5,892 bases of DNA, taken from positions 1-5,892 of the forward strand of contig DAOWFV010000144.1 of the NCBI GenBank assembly GCA_030637805.1. Reading direction: 5' to 3'. Within the stretch, counting starts at the first letter, position 1; each line of letters opens with the position of its first letter. The notes under the pieces were generated by a model that was given only the letters and a program-made list of their open reading frames with translations, had not been told where the DNA came from and did not search any database. This stretch comes from Acidobacteriota bacterium (GTDB lineage: Bacteria; Acidobacteriota; Thermoanaerobaculia; Thermoanaerobaculales; Sulfomarinibacteraceae). Below, in pieces: positions 1-5,807 of this stretch. The position numbers and the translations under genes were made by a program.

Positions 1-16
1 TCATGCTGGGATTGTG

Positions 17-37
17 GTGCGGGCGTCCCGCCCGCAC
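17..37. repeat. 9-bp perfect inverted repeat (GC-rich hairpin)
   Basis: Positions 17-25 (GTGCGGGCG) pair perfectly with 29-37 (CGCCCGCAC) around a three-base loop TCC. There is no T-run after either arm, so this is not a textbook intrinsic terminator. It could end the gene that lies left of the window, or be a copy of a dispersed palindromic repeat. Which gene it serves cannot be told from here. Confidence 0.6.
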
Positions 38-76
38 ATCGCCGATGCCGGCCCGGTGCCGTTCCGAAATTCGATG

Positions 77-105
77 TTGAATTTTGCAGGAGGCTCAACT
101 AAAAA
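77..105 (+). promoter_or_regulatory. possible sigma70-type promoter for the Nudix gene
   Basis: TTGAAT (77-82) and TAAAAA (100-105) are separated by 17 bases, and each matches 4 of 6 positions of the sigma70 consensus. Transcription would start near 112, giving a leader of about 30 bases. The -10 lies inside the AT-rich heptad array, so chance similarity is a real alternative. Confidence 0.25.
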
Positions 106-121
106 CTCAAAACTCAAAACT
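97..121. repeat. heptad tandem array A1 (AACT every 7 bp)
   Basis: AACT occurs at 97, 104, 111 and 118, exactly 7 bases apart, with linkers AAA, CAA and CAA. The array is AT-rich in otherwise GC-rich DNA and sits just before the Nudix start codon. It has the same period as the arrays at 3086-3113, 3151-3185 and 5717-5741 but a slightly different core. Confidence 0.8.
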
Positions 122-141
122 GGTGTCCTCGTTCTGCCACA

Positions 142-744
142 ATGGACGCCGTGCTGACGGTCGACTTGATTCGCGCCTCGCTCGGTGATTTCCAGCCACG
201 CGAGCTTCCCGACGAGGATGGCCTCACCCGGGCTGCGGTGGCGGCCGTGCTGCGCCCCGGCGAGGAGGGGGCAGATCTGCTCTTCATCCATCGCGCCGAA
301 GACCCACGTGACCCGTGGTCCGGGCACATGGCCTTCCCCGGCGGGCGGGTGGACGCCGGGGACATGGGCCCACTGGCGGCAGCCTTGCGCGAGACCCGAG
401 AGGAGGTCGGGCTCGATCTCGAAGCCGTGGGCGACCCGATCGGCCGGCTCTCGGACGTGGCGGCGGTGGGCCGCGGACGGCCTCTGTCGATGGTGATCAC
501 CCCCTTTGTCTTCGCAGTGGGGGAGGTGCCGCCGCTGGTGCCGAACCACGAGGTGGCGGCGGTAGTGTGGGTTCCAATGGGCTATCTCGCCGATCGCTCC
601 AACCGTTCGACAGTTCCCTATCGGCGCTACGGTCTTTCCCTCGAGCTTCCTTGCTACCGCTATGGGGAGCACCTGATCTGGGGAATGACCTTCAACATGG
701 TGGACGAGCTCCTGTCAGTAGTTTCATCGGACCATCCGGTTTGA
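142..744 (+). CDS. Nudix hydrolase, CoA pyrophosphatase (NudL)-like
   Basis: A 200-residue soluble protein of the Nudix superfamily, which hydrolyses nucleoside diphosphates linked to other moieties using a divalent metal. Residues 56-68 read RDPWSGHMAFPGG, and the Nudix helix follows with R83-E84 and E87-E88-x-G90. The spacing from G68 to R83 is one residue longer than in the classical Nudix box. That longer spacing, and the [GQ]xMAFPGG lead-in, are typical of the NudL/CoA pyrophosphatase group, and the C-terminal part (about 172-191, with IWGMTFNMVDELL) fits that fold too. The natural substrate is inferred: CoA or acyl-CoA is likely, but other nucleotide diphosphates are possible. The start at 142 is the only ATG or GTG after the in-frame stop at 100-102 that keeps the full N-terminus. 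No Shine-Dalgarno sequence precedes it, so initiation may be leaderless or weak. Confidence 0.88.
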   Translation: MDAVLTVDLIRASLGDFQPRELPDEDGLTRAAVAAVLRPGEEGADLLFIHRAEDPRDPWSGHMAFPGGRVDAGDMGPLAAALRETREEVGLDLEAVGDPIGRLSDVAAVGRGRPLSMVITPFVFAVGEVPPLVPNHEVAAVVWVPMGYLADRSNRSTVPYRRYGLSLELPCYRYGEHLIWGMTFNMVDELLSVVSSDHPV

Positions 745-798
745 AGCTCGCAGAATGATGCGGTTCAGTACCACGCGAAACCAGGCATCGCCCTAACC

Positions 799-840
799 GT
801 AATTCTCCGGACGGTGCGAATGCACCGTCCGGAGAATTAC
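799..840. repeat. 19-bp perfect inverted repeat with GAAT loop
   Basis: Arms 799-817 and 822-840 are perfect reverse complements over 19 bp, with the four-base loop GAAT. The element lies 54 bases after the Nudix stop and ends 53 bases before the TonB receptor start. No T-run follows on the top strand. It may terminate Nudix transcription, act as a leader structure or operator for the receptor gene, or be a mobile palindromic repeat. The rest of the 745-893 gap shows nothing else I can identify. Confidence 0.85.
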
Positions 841-884
841 CTGTGGTAGCCTGCTGCGCCCGGAACCTGCAGTCCGGATAAGTC

Positions 885-890
885 GGGGAG
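885..890 (+). promoter_or_regulatory. Shine-Dalgarno for the TonB receptor
   Basis: GGGGAG at 885-890 lies three bases before the ATG at 894. The spacing is short, but it is the only purine-rich stretch close by, and the start gives a well-formed signal peptide. Confidence 0.5.
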
Positions 891-893
891 TTC

Positions 894-3074
894 ATGCCGA
901 GAATCGTCTCAGCTCTAGCATTCATCCTGTTGTGCGTCGCCGCTTCGGCGGCGGCTTTAGAGTGCCGTGTCGTGATGTCGGACGGGACCCCACTCGCCGG
1001 AGCGCGGGTGGTGGTGGTGGGCCGTGACGATTCCATGGTGGCCGACGCCGACGGCCGCTTCACTCTCGACCCGGTCCCGGAGCCGCCGTTCGTGCTCTTT
1101 GTCGCCCGTCCGGACGGGGTAGCCCTCCGCCCGGTGACGGTGATCGAGGTACCCGCAGAGGGACCACTCACGGTTCAAGTGACGGCTGCCGGCGAGACGG
1201 TCACGGTGGTCAGCGGGGTGGTGCCCGACTTCGAGCTTCCGCCGGCTGTGGCGGTGACGGTGATGGGCCGGGGAGACCTCGAGCAGCGGCTGCCGGCGCA
1301 GCTCGTGCAGGCGCTGGAGAACCTGCCGGGCGCCGGCCACAGCGGGGACGGACACGCGGCGGTGCCGGGCATTCGCGGCCTGCCGCAGCACCGCACCTTG
1401 CTCCTGCTCGACGACGGGCGGGTGAAGACCGAGCGGCGCGCGGGTTCCTCGGCGACTTTTCTCGATCCTGAAACGGTGGAAGAGGTGGAGGTGGTGCGCG
1501 GACCCGGCTCGGTGGCCTACGGCTCCGACGCCTTCGGCGGGATCATTCGCGCCCGCACGCGCATGCCCGACCCCCATGGGGCCAGCGGGCTGCGCTTCAG
1601 ACTCATCGGCGGCACCGGTCTCGACGAGGTGGGGGCGGCCGCCGAGGCGACCACCGGCCTGCTCGGCGGTGGGATCATGGTGGGCGCGAACTACCGCGAT
1701 TTCGGCGATTATGAGAGCCCCGAAGGGACCGTCGCGAACTCGGGGGCGGAGCTGGTCGGCTGGCGCATCGGCTACCAGGCGCCGGTCGGGAGCGGCATCC
1801 TGCACCTCGGCTGGCGGGTGGATGAGGCGCATGACGTGGGCAAGCCGGCGCCCGATTCGGACCAGCGGCGGGTGTTCTACCCGGAGGAGGTCTCGCGCCG
1901 CCTGAGCCTCGGCTTCGAGCGGTCCGGCCCGGGCGGATGGACGCGCATCGGAACCAGCCTCTCCTGGAACAGCTACCTCCTGATCTTGGACAAGGACCGC
2001 TTCGCCACCGCCACCGATCCGCGCGAGCTCAAACGCTCCGAGACCGACGCCAACGACTACACGCTGCGCTTCGACGCCGAACGCCCCCTCGGGGAGTGGA
2101 AGATGGTGCTCGGGGCGGACCTCAACGGTCGCTACGGCCTCGAGGCGGTGAACAGCATCACGACCTTCGATGCCGCCGGGGAGCCGCTGGAGACCGAAAG
2201 CGAGCAAGCCATCGAGTCTGCCCGCCAGGCCGACCTGGGAGTTTTTGCCACCTTCGGACGCAGCATCAGGCGCTGGCATTTGAACGCCGGGCTGCGCGGC
2301 GATGCGGTGAACACCCGGAACTCGGGCGGATTTTTCGGGGATCTCACGACCTCCAACTCCGCCCTCTCGGGCTTCGCCGCCGTAGGTGTCGACCTGGGGC
2401 CCCATCTCGTGCTGACCGGCCAGGTGGCCCGCGGCTTCCGCGACCCGCTCCTCTCCGATCGCTATTACCGGGGCGAGACGGGCCGCGGGTTCATCACCGG
2501 CAACCCCGACCTGGTGCCGGAGACCAGCCTCCAGTTCGATCTCGCGCTGCGCTACTCCTCGGGCTCTTCGACGGCGGGCGTCTACGCCTATCGCTATCGC
2601 ATCATCGACCTCATCGAGCGCTACCGCGAGGGCGACGATTTCTTTTTCCGCAACCGCGGCGAGGGTGAGATCACCGGACTCGAGGTGGAGATCGGCCTCG
2701 ACCTCGTGGATGGCCTCGAGCTGCAGGCGGGGGCGCACTATCTTCGCGGAGAGGTCGTCGATGATGGGACCTTCACCGATGGAGTGCCGCCGCCCGGGGT
2801 CTTCGTGGTGCTCCGCGGGAGCCCGGGTTCGCGCTGGTGGTGGATGGCGCGCGGCGCTGCCTTCGCCCGCGACGACCGCCCCGGTCCGACCGAGCAGGAG
2901 GTTCCTGGTTACGGCGTGTTGGATGCAGGGGTCGGATTTACCATCTCGAAGGCACTGGAGATCTCACTCCTCGGCCGCAATCTCCTCGATCACTCGTATC
3001 TCGCATCCTCGGACGAGGACGCGGTCCTCGCCCCGGGACGCTCGCTCCAGATCGTCCTTCGCGGCAGACTGTGA
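894..3074 (+). CDS. TonB-dependent outer-membrane receptor
   Basis: A 726-residue gated beta-barrel receptor that imports a scarce ligand across the outer membrane, powered by TonB-ExbBD. Residues 1-21 form a signal peptide (hydrophobic stretch, then ASAAA). Residues about 23-95 resemble a carboxypeptidase-regulatory-like beta-sandwich (DGTPLAGARV, then DADGRFTLDPVP). ETVTVV at 101-106 is a plausible TonB box. The plug spans about 117-222 and ends with the characteristic VRGPGSVAYGSDAFGGII at 201-218. The barrel fills the rest, with GFRDP (514-518) and NPDLVPETS (537-545), which align with the FRAP and NPNL boxes of haem receptors, and GRNLLDHSY (694-702) near the C-terminus. The FRAP/NPNL-like motifs also occur in other receptors, so haem, siderophore or cobalamin are all open. 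The last residue is Leu, not the usual aromatic. No partner transporter genes are adjacent. Confidence 0.93.
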   Translation: MPRIVSALAFILLCVAASAAALECRVVMSDGTPLAGARVVVVGRDDSMVADADGRFTLDPVPEPPFVLFVARPDGVALRPVTVIEVPAEGPLTVQVTAAGETVTVVSGVVPDFELPPAVAVTVMGRGDLEQRLPAQLVQALENLPGAGHSGDGHAAVPGIRGLPQHRTLLLLDDGRVKTERRAGSSATFLDPETVEEVEVVRGPGSVAYGSDAFGGIIRARTRMPDPHGASGLRFRLIGGTGLDEVGAAAEATTGLLGGGIMVGANYRDFGDYESPEGTVANSGAELVGWRIGYQAPVGSGILHLGWRVDEAHDVGKPAPDSDQRRVFYPEEVSRRLSLGFERSGPGGWTRIGTSLSWNSYLLILDKDRFATATDPRELKRSETDANDYTLRFDAERPLGEWKMVLGADLNGRYGLEAVNSITTFDAAGEPLETESEQAIESARQADLGVFATFGRSIRRWHLNAGLRGDAVNTRNSGGFFGDLTTSNSALSGFAAVGVDLGPHLVLTGQVARGFRDPLLSDRYYRGETGRGFITGNPDLVPETSLQFDLALRYSSGSSTAGVYAYRYRIIDLIERYREGDDFFFRNRGEGEITGLEVEIGLDLVDGLELQAGAHYLRGEVVDDGTFTDGVPPPGVFVVLRGSPGSRWWWMARGAAFARDDRPGPTEQEVPGYGVLDAGVGFTISKALEISLLGRNLLDHSYLASSDEDAVLAPGRSLQIVLRGRL

Positions 3075-3085
3075 CGCCGGAAATA

Positions 3086-3113
3086 CTCAATTCTCAATTC
3101 TTAATTTTGAATT
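3086..3113. repeat. heptad tandem array A2 (AATT every 7 bp)
   Basis: Four units, CTCAATT, CTCAATT, CTTAATT and TTGAATT, place AATT at 3089, 3096, 3103 and 3110. The array starts 11 bases after the stop codon of the receptor gene. Linker bases vary while the 7-bp phase is kept exactly. Confidence 0.85.
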
Positions 3114-3187
3114 TAGCTCAGCCACACCGAGCTAAGAGGAGCCGCCGGGGCTCAATTGAGAATTAAGAATTCAAAATTAAGAATTGA
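3094..3187. terminator. 20-bp inverted repeat between convergent genes, possible bidirectional terminator
   Basis: Positions 3094-3113 and 3168-3187 are perfect reverse complements over 20 bp, separated by 54 bases. The arms are made of heptad arrays A2 and A3 in opposite orientation. Inside the loop are a 7-bp hairpin (3113-3119 with 3129-3135) and a 5-bp GC hairpin (3139-3143 with 3149-3153). The element fills the gap where the receptor gene (+) and the glycine-zipper gene (-) converge, so termination from both sides is the natural reading. The stem is AT-rich and the loop is long, so it is not a canonical terminator. Confidence 0.55.
3151..3185. repeat. heptad tandem array A3 (AATT every 7 bp)
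   Basis: Five units place AATT at 3154, 3161, 3168, 3175 and 3182: CTCAATT, GAGAATT, AAGAATT, CAAAATT and AAGAATT. The first ten bases, CTCAATTGAG, are themselves a palindrome. The array is related to A2 in inverse orientation and lies 23 bases downstream of the glycine-zipper stop codon. Confidence 0.85.
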
Positions 3188-3214
3188 TGGCTCGCCCCCG
3201 GCGAATCATCAATT
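3182..3214 (-). other. 8-bp inverted repeat spanning the glycine-zipper stop codon
   Basis: AATTGATG at 3182-3189 pairs perfectly with CATCAATT at 3207-3214 around a 17-base GC-rich loop. The right arm covers the stop codon (3209-3211) and the Asn codon of the minus-strand gene. This pairing competes with the 20-bp pairing of 3168-3187, so the two structures are alternatives. It may be incidental. Confidence 0.4.
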
Positions 3215-3802
3215 GCAGAGAATATCCACCTTCGTCAGCGCCCGGTCGAACTCGGAATCGGTCTTGGCCGCGGCGAGCTCCTTGCGGGCTCCGGCGCATT
3301 CCTCCGCCTCTTCCTGGAACTCGTCCTCCAGCTCCGCCACCACCTCCTGCGAGGCGGGGTTGCAGACCTCGGCGTTGACCCGACGGATATTCGCTCCTTG
3401 ACTGGTCTCCTCGACGACCACGCAGTCACCCATGTGGATCTCGGTCTGGTCGGTAACCACCTTGATCGCACCGCCGGGGATCTCGACGGTGTACATCATT
3501 CCCATCTGAGTGGTGCTCCTGGCCGATCCGATCGCTCCACCCGCGACAGCGCCGAGTGCGGTGTTGCGGCGCTTGGTTTTGCCGGACTTTCCTGAGGAGG
3601 CAACCAAACCGATGGTCCCGCCAACCAGGGCCCCCTGAGTTGTCTTCGAGTCGGTGAGATCGACGCGCTCGGACTTGACCACGATGCCGTGCTGGATCTT
3701 CGCCGACTGGCCCTTCTGCTGCGCCTCGGCGGGCGCTGGCGTGAGCATCAGCTCGGCGACAAAGAACACCACGATGGCTGCGATAGAGATTGATCGTTTC
3801 AT
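3209..3802 (-). CDS. exported glycine-zipper protein, SlyB-like
   Basis: A 197-residue envelope protein. Residues 1-27 are a Sec signal peptide ending APAEA before QQ; there is no lipobox, unlike classical SlyB lipoproteins. Two glycine-rich segments, GALVGGTIG (57-65) and LGAVAGGAIG (83-92), form the paired helices of a glycine-zipper 2TM domain, separated by a basic turn (GKSGKTKRR). MMYTVEIPGGAIKVVTDQTEIHMGDCVVVEE (102-132, quoted by position) has the small beta domain that follows the zipper in SlyB-type proteins. From about 150 the tail is highly charged and probably helical. Four cysteines (127, 147, 169, 196) could form disulfides in the periplasm. Members of this group are linked to outer-membrane integrity, but the exact job here is unknown. 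The start is fixed by a strong ribosome-binding site. Confidence 0.8.
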   Translation of the reverse strand: MKRSISIAAIVVFFVAELMLTPAPAEAQQKGQSAKIQHGIVVKSERVDLTDSKTTQGALVGGTIGLVASSGKSGKTKRRNTALGAVAGGAIGSARSTTQMGMMYTVEIPGGAIKVVTDQTEIHMGDCVVVEETSQGANIRRVNAEVCNPASQEVVAELEDEFQEEAEECAGARKELAAAKTDSEFDRALTKVDILCN

Positions 3803-3810
3803 TTCGACAG

Positions 3811-3817
3811 TCCTCCT
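3811..3817 (-). promoter_or_regulatory. strong Shine-Dalgarno for the glycine-zipper gene
   Basis: On the minus strand AGGAGGA lies 8 bases before the ATG at 3802-3800. This is a near-ideal site and decides the start. Confidence 0.85.
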
Positions 3818-3868
3818 GTTTCTTTCAACCTATTCAGCTACAGGTCATTCCCGCGGCGATGGGGGCCT

Positions 3869-3898
3869 ATCATACTCGCCATCCGCCTCCGTTGCCAC
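3869..3898 (-). promoter_or_regulatory. possible sigma70-type promoter for the glycine-zipper gene
   Basis: On the minus strand GTGGCA (3898-3893, 4 of 6 matches to the -35) is followed after 18 bases by TATGAT (3874-3869, 5 of 6 matches to the -10). The predicted transcript would start near 3862 with a leader of about 60 bases. The top strand reads TATCAT at 3868-3873, but no -35 precedes it. Confidence 0.4.
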
Positions 3899-3919
3899 GC
3901 ACCTCCGTCTCACGGGCGA

Positions 3920-3936
3920 GTTCCCCGAAGGGGAAC
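3920..3936. repeat. 7-bp hairpin with GAA loop
   Basis: GTTCCCC (3920-3926) pairs with GGGGAAC (3930-3936) around GAA. It directly precedes the larger palindrome at 3938-3984, so the two form tandem stem-loops in the divergent gap upstream of the amidohydrolase. Confidence 0.65.
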
Positions 3937-3937
3937 C

Positions 3938-3984
3938 TCAAATCGAGATCGTGCCACCGAACGGTCGGCACGATCTCGATTTGA
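3938..3984. promoter_or_regulatory. 18-bp perfect palindrome upstream of the amidohydrolase
   Basis: Arms 3938-3955 and 3967-3984 are perfect reverse complements over 18 bp. The 11-base centre adds a 4-bp stem (ACCG with CGGT) after one unpaired C, so almost all of the element can fold. It ends 30 bases before the ATG of the amidohydrolase. Since the flanking genes diverge, no incoming transcript needs stopping, so an operator, a 5' leader structure or a dispersed palindrome is more likely than a terminator. The role is inferred. Confidence 0.55.
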
Positions 3985-4004
3985 TTGGGTGTACTCTAGG
4001 CCCC

Positions 4005-4009
4005 GGAGG
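4005..4009 (+). promoter_or_regulatory. Shine-Dalgarno for the amidohydrolase
   Basis: GGAGG at 4005-4009 sits five bases before the ATG at 4015, which fits the start that yields a complete lipoprotein signal. Confidence 0.8.
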
Positions 4010-4014
4010 TTGCC

Positions 4015-5703
4015 ATGAAGCGTGCCTGGTTGCTCGTCGTCGCGTGTTCGCTCCTCGCCTGCGGTACCGCCGAGGAGCCGGCGGATCTGGTGCTTATGGG
4101 CGGGCGCATCGTCACCATGGATGCCTCGAACCCTGAGGCGGAAGCCCTCGCCGCCCGTGGTCAGGAGTTGGTGGCGGTTGGGTCGGAGAAGGACGTCCGG
4201 CGGTTGATCGGGCCGGAGACCGAGGTCATCGATCTCGGCGGGGCGCTGGCGACGCCCGGTCTGATCGATGCACACGCCCACTTCCTCGGGGTCGGCCGGG
4301 CGAAGATGCAGCTCGACCTCCGGGCGGCCGCCGATTTTGACGAAATAGTGGCCATGGTTGCCGCGGCCGTTGCCGAGGCCGAGCCGGAGCAGTGGATCCT
4401 CGGCCGCGGTTGGCACCAGGAAAAGTGGAGTTCGGCGCCGGATCCCCACGTTTCCGGACTGCCCTACCACGACGCCCTGAGTGCGGTCTCGCCCGACAAC
4501 CCGGTGATGCTCACCCACGCCAGCGGCCACGCGACGATGGTCAACAGTCTCGCTTTGGAGATGGCGGGAATCGACAGCTCGACGCCCGACCCGCCGGGCG
4601 GCGAGATTGTTCGTGATGCCTCGGGCCGCGCCATCGGTGTGCTGCGTGAGACCGCTGAAGACCTGGTGGCGGCCAAGCTCGACCGAGAGTGGGACGAGGT
4701 GACGGTTCGCCGCATGGTGGAGCTGGCAAGCGCGGAGTGCCTGGCCAAGGGCATCACCTCCTTTCAGGATGCAGGCTCGACCTTCCGCCAGGTGGAGCTT
4801 CTCGGACGCATGGCCCGCGCGGGGGAGCTGGGGCCGCGGTTGTGGGTGATGTTGGCGGAGGACAACGAGACCCTCGGCGAGGGGCTGCCTGGCTTCAGGG
4901 TCTGGCGCGAAGGTGGTGCTTTCCTCACGGTGGGCGCCATCAAGCGCTGGATCGACGGGGCCCTCGGCTCACACGGAGCATGGCTGCTGGAGCCCTACGC
5001 CGACCTGCCGGAGAGCACCGGGTTGAATATCGTCACCGCCGAAGAGCTTCGTGAGTCCGCGCGCCTGGCCGCTGAGCACGGCCTCCAGCTGTGCTCGCAC
5101 GCCATCGGCGACCGTGCCAATAGGGTCACCCTCGATGTCTACGAGGAGACGATCGCCGCCCGTCCCGACGGGCGCGAGCTGCGCTGGCGGGTCGAGCACG
5201 CCCAGCACCTTCACCCCGACGACATTCCCCGCTTCGAAGCGTTGGGTGTCATCGCCGCGATGCAGCCCATCCACTGCACCTCCGACGGGTCGTGGGTGCC
5301 GCTGAGGCTGGGGGATCGGCGGGCCGCCGAGGGCGCCTACATGTGGCGCAGGCTCCTCGACTCCGGCGCGGTCATCGCCAGCGGCACCGACGCGCCGGTC
5401 GAAGATGTCAATCCCATCCCCTCGTACCACGCGGCGGTGACCCGGCAACTCCCTGACGGCTCGGCCTTCTATCCCGAGCAGCGGATGACCCGGGAGGAGG
5501 CCTTGCGGGCACGCACCCTCGATGCGGCCTACGCCGCCTTCGAGGAGGACATCAAGGGCTCGCTCGAGGTGGGCAAGCTGGCCGACGTGACGGTGCTGTC
5601 GAAGGACATCCTGCGGGTTCCGGAGGAAGAAATCCTCGATGCGAGGGTGCTCTACACGATCGTCGGGGGAGAGGTGAAGTACAGGGCCGGCTCTTCGCCC
5701 TGA
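4015..5703 (+). CDS. lipoprotein amidohydrolase, YtcJ-like (amidohydrolase family 3)
   Basis: A 562-residue metal-dependent hydrolase of the amidohydrolase family 3 group, which includes YtcJ and N-substituted formamide deformylase. Residues 1-16 form a lipoprotein signal with lipobox LLAC and Cys16; Gly follows, not Asp, so outer-membrane sorting is expected if Lol rules apply. The mature enzyme starts with the small beta domain (LVLMGGRIVTMD, 26-36). Metal and catalytic motifs follow: DAHAHF (85-90; His87, His89), KRWIDGALGSHGA (310-322), HAIGD (362-366), RVEHAQ (392-397; His395) and SGTDAPV (456-462; Asp459). MQPIHCTSD (416-424) is also typical of YtcJ-like proteins. GKLADVTVLSKD (520-531) is the usual C-terminal return to the small domain. 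All expected metal ligands are present, so it is probably active. The substrate is unknown; an amide or formamide is plausible. The terminal codons form half of a hairpin around the stop. Confidence 0.92.
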   Translation: MKRAWLLVVACSLLACGTAEEPADLVLMGGRIVTMDASNPEAEALAARGQELVAVGSEKDVRRLIGPETEVIDLGGALATPGLIDAHAHFLGVGRAKMQLDLRAAADFDEIVAMVAAAVAEAEPEQWILGRGWHQEKWSSAPDPHVSGLPYHDALSAVSPDNPVMLTHASGHATMVNSLALEMAGIDSSTPDPPGGEIVRDASGRAIGVLRETAEDLVAAKLDREWDEVTVRRMVELASAECLAKGITSFQDAGSTFRQVELLGRMARAGELGPRLWVMLAEDNETLGEGLPGFRVWREGGAFLTVGAIKRWIDGALGSHGAWLLEPYADLPESTGLNIVTAEELRESARLAAEHGLQLCSHAIGDRANRVTLDVYEETIAARPDGRELRWRVEHAQHLHPDDIPRFEALGVIAAMQPIHCTSDGSWVPLRLGDRRAAEGAYMWRRLLDSGAVIASGTDAPVEDVNPIPSYHAAVTRQLPDGSAFYPEQRMTREEALRARTLDAAYAAFEEDIKGSLEVGKLADVTVLSKDILRVPEEEILDARVLYTIVGGEVKYRAGSSP

Positions 5704-5716
5704 GGGCGAAGAGCCG
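5688..5716 (+). terminator. 13-bp perfect hairpin looped on the stop codon
   Basis: Arms 5688-5700 and 5704-5716 are perfect reverse complements over 13 bp, and the loop is TGA (5701-5703), the stop codon of the amidohydrolase. The left arm codes for its last four residues (GSSP) plus one base of the preceding Ala codon. The right arm leads straight into the AT-rich array at 5717. A strong GC stem followed by AT-rich DNA suits a terminator, although there is no clean T-run. Confidence 0.6.
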
Positions 5717-5741
5717 AATTAGGAATTAGGAATTAGGAATT
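5717..5741. repeat. heptad tandem array A4 (AATT every 7 bp)
   Basis: Three perfect AATTAGG units plus a final AATT place AATT at 5717, 5724, 5731 and 5738. It abuts the hairpin at the end of the amidohydrolase gene without a gap. This is the most regular of the four arrays. Confidence 0.85.
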
Positions 5742-5807
5742 ATCGGCGCGGGGAGACGATCACGGTGTTAGTGCCTGTTGCCCGCGCTTGGGCGCGAAGG
5801 GAAAGCT

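Noticed and set aside
88..93. AGGAGG resembling a ribosome-binding site
   Set aside because: No start codon lies within a usable distance downstream; the Nudix ATG is about 48 bases away.
2..151. A plus-strand frame open from the left edge to 151, possibly the tail of an upstream gene
   Set aside because: It would have to code through the hairpin and the AT-rich heptad array and overlap the Nudix start, and its translation has no recognisable character.
1..672. A 223-codon open frame on the minus strand opposite the Nudix gene
   Set aside because: It runs through the heptad array and the hairpin, shows no known motif, and mirrors a Nudix gene with a clear active-site box.
957..2738. A 593-codon open frame on the minus strand opposite the TonB receptor
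   Set aside because: The receptor on the plus strand has a full set of family motifs from signal peptide to barrel end. The antisense frame has no recognisable domain and is the usual by-product of high-GC codon use.
3086..3185. Repeat clusters that might be a CRISPR array
   Set aside because: The period is 7 bp with no unique spacers of 30 or more bases and no cas genes nearby.
3992..3997. TACTCT as a -10 box for the amidohydrolase
   Set aside because: It matches only three of six positions, has no -35 at a proper distance, and would start the transcript at or past the ribosome-binding site.
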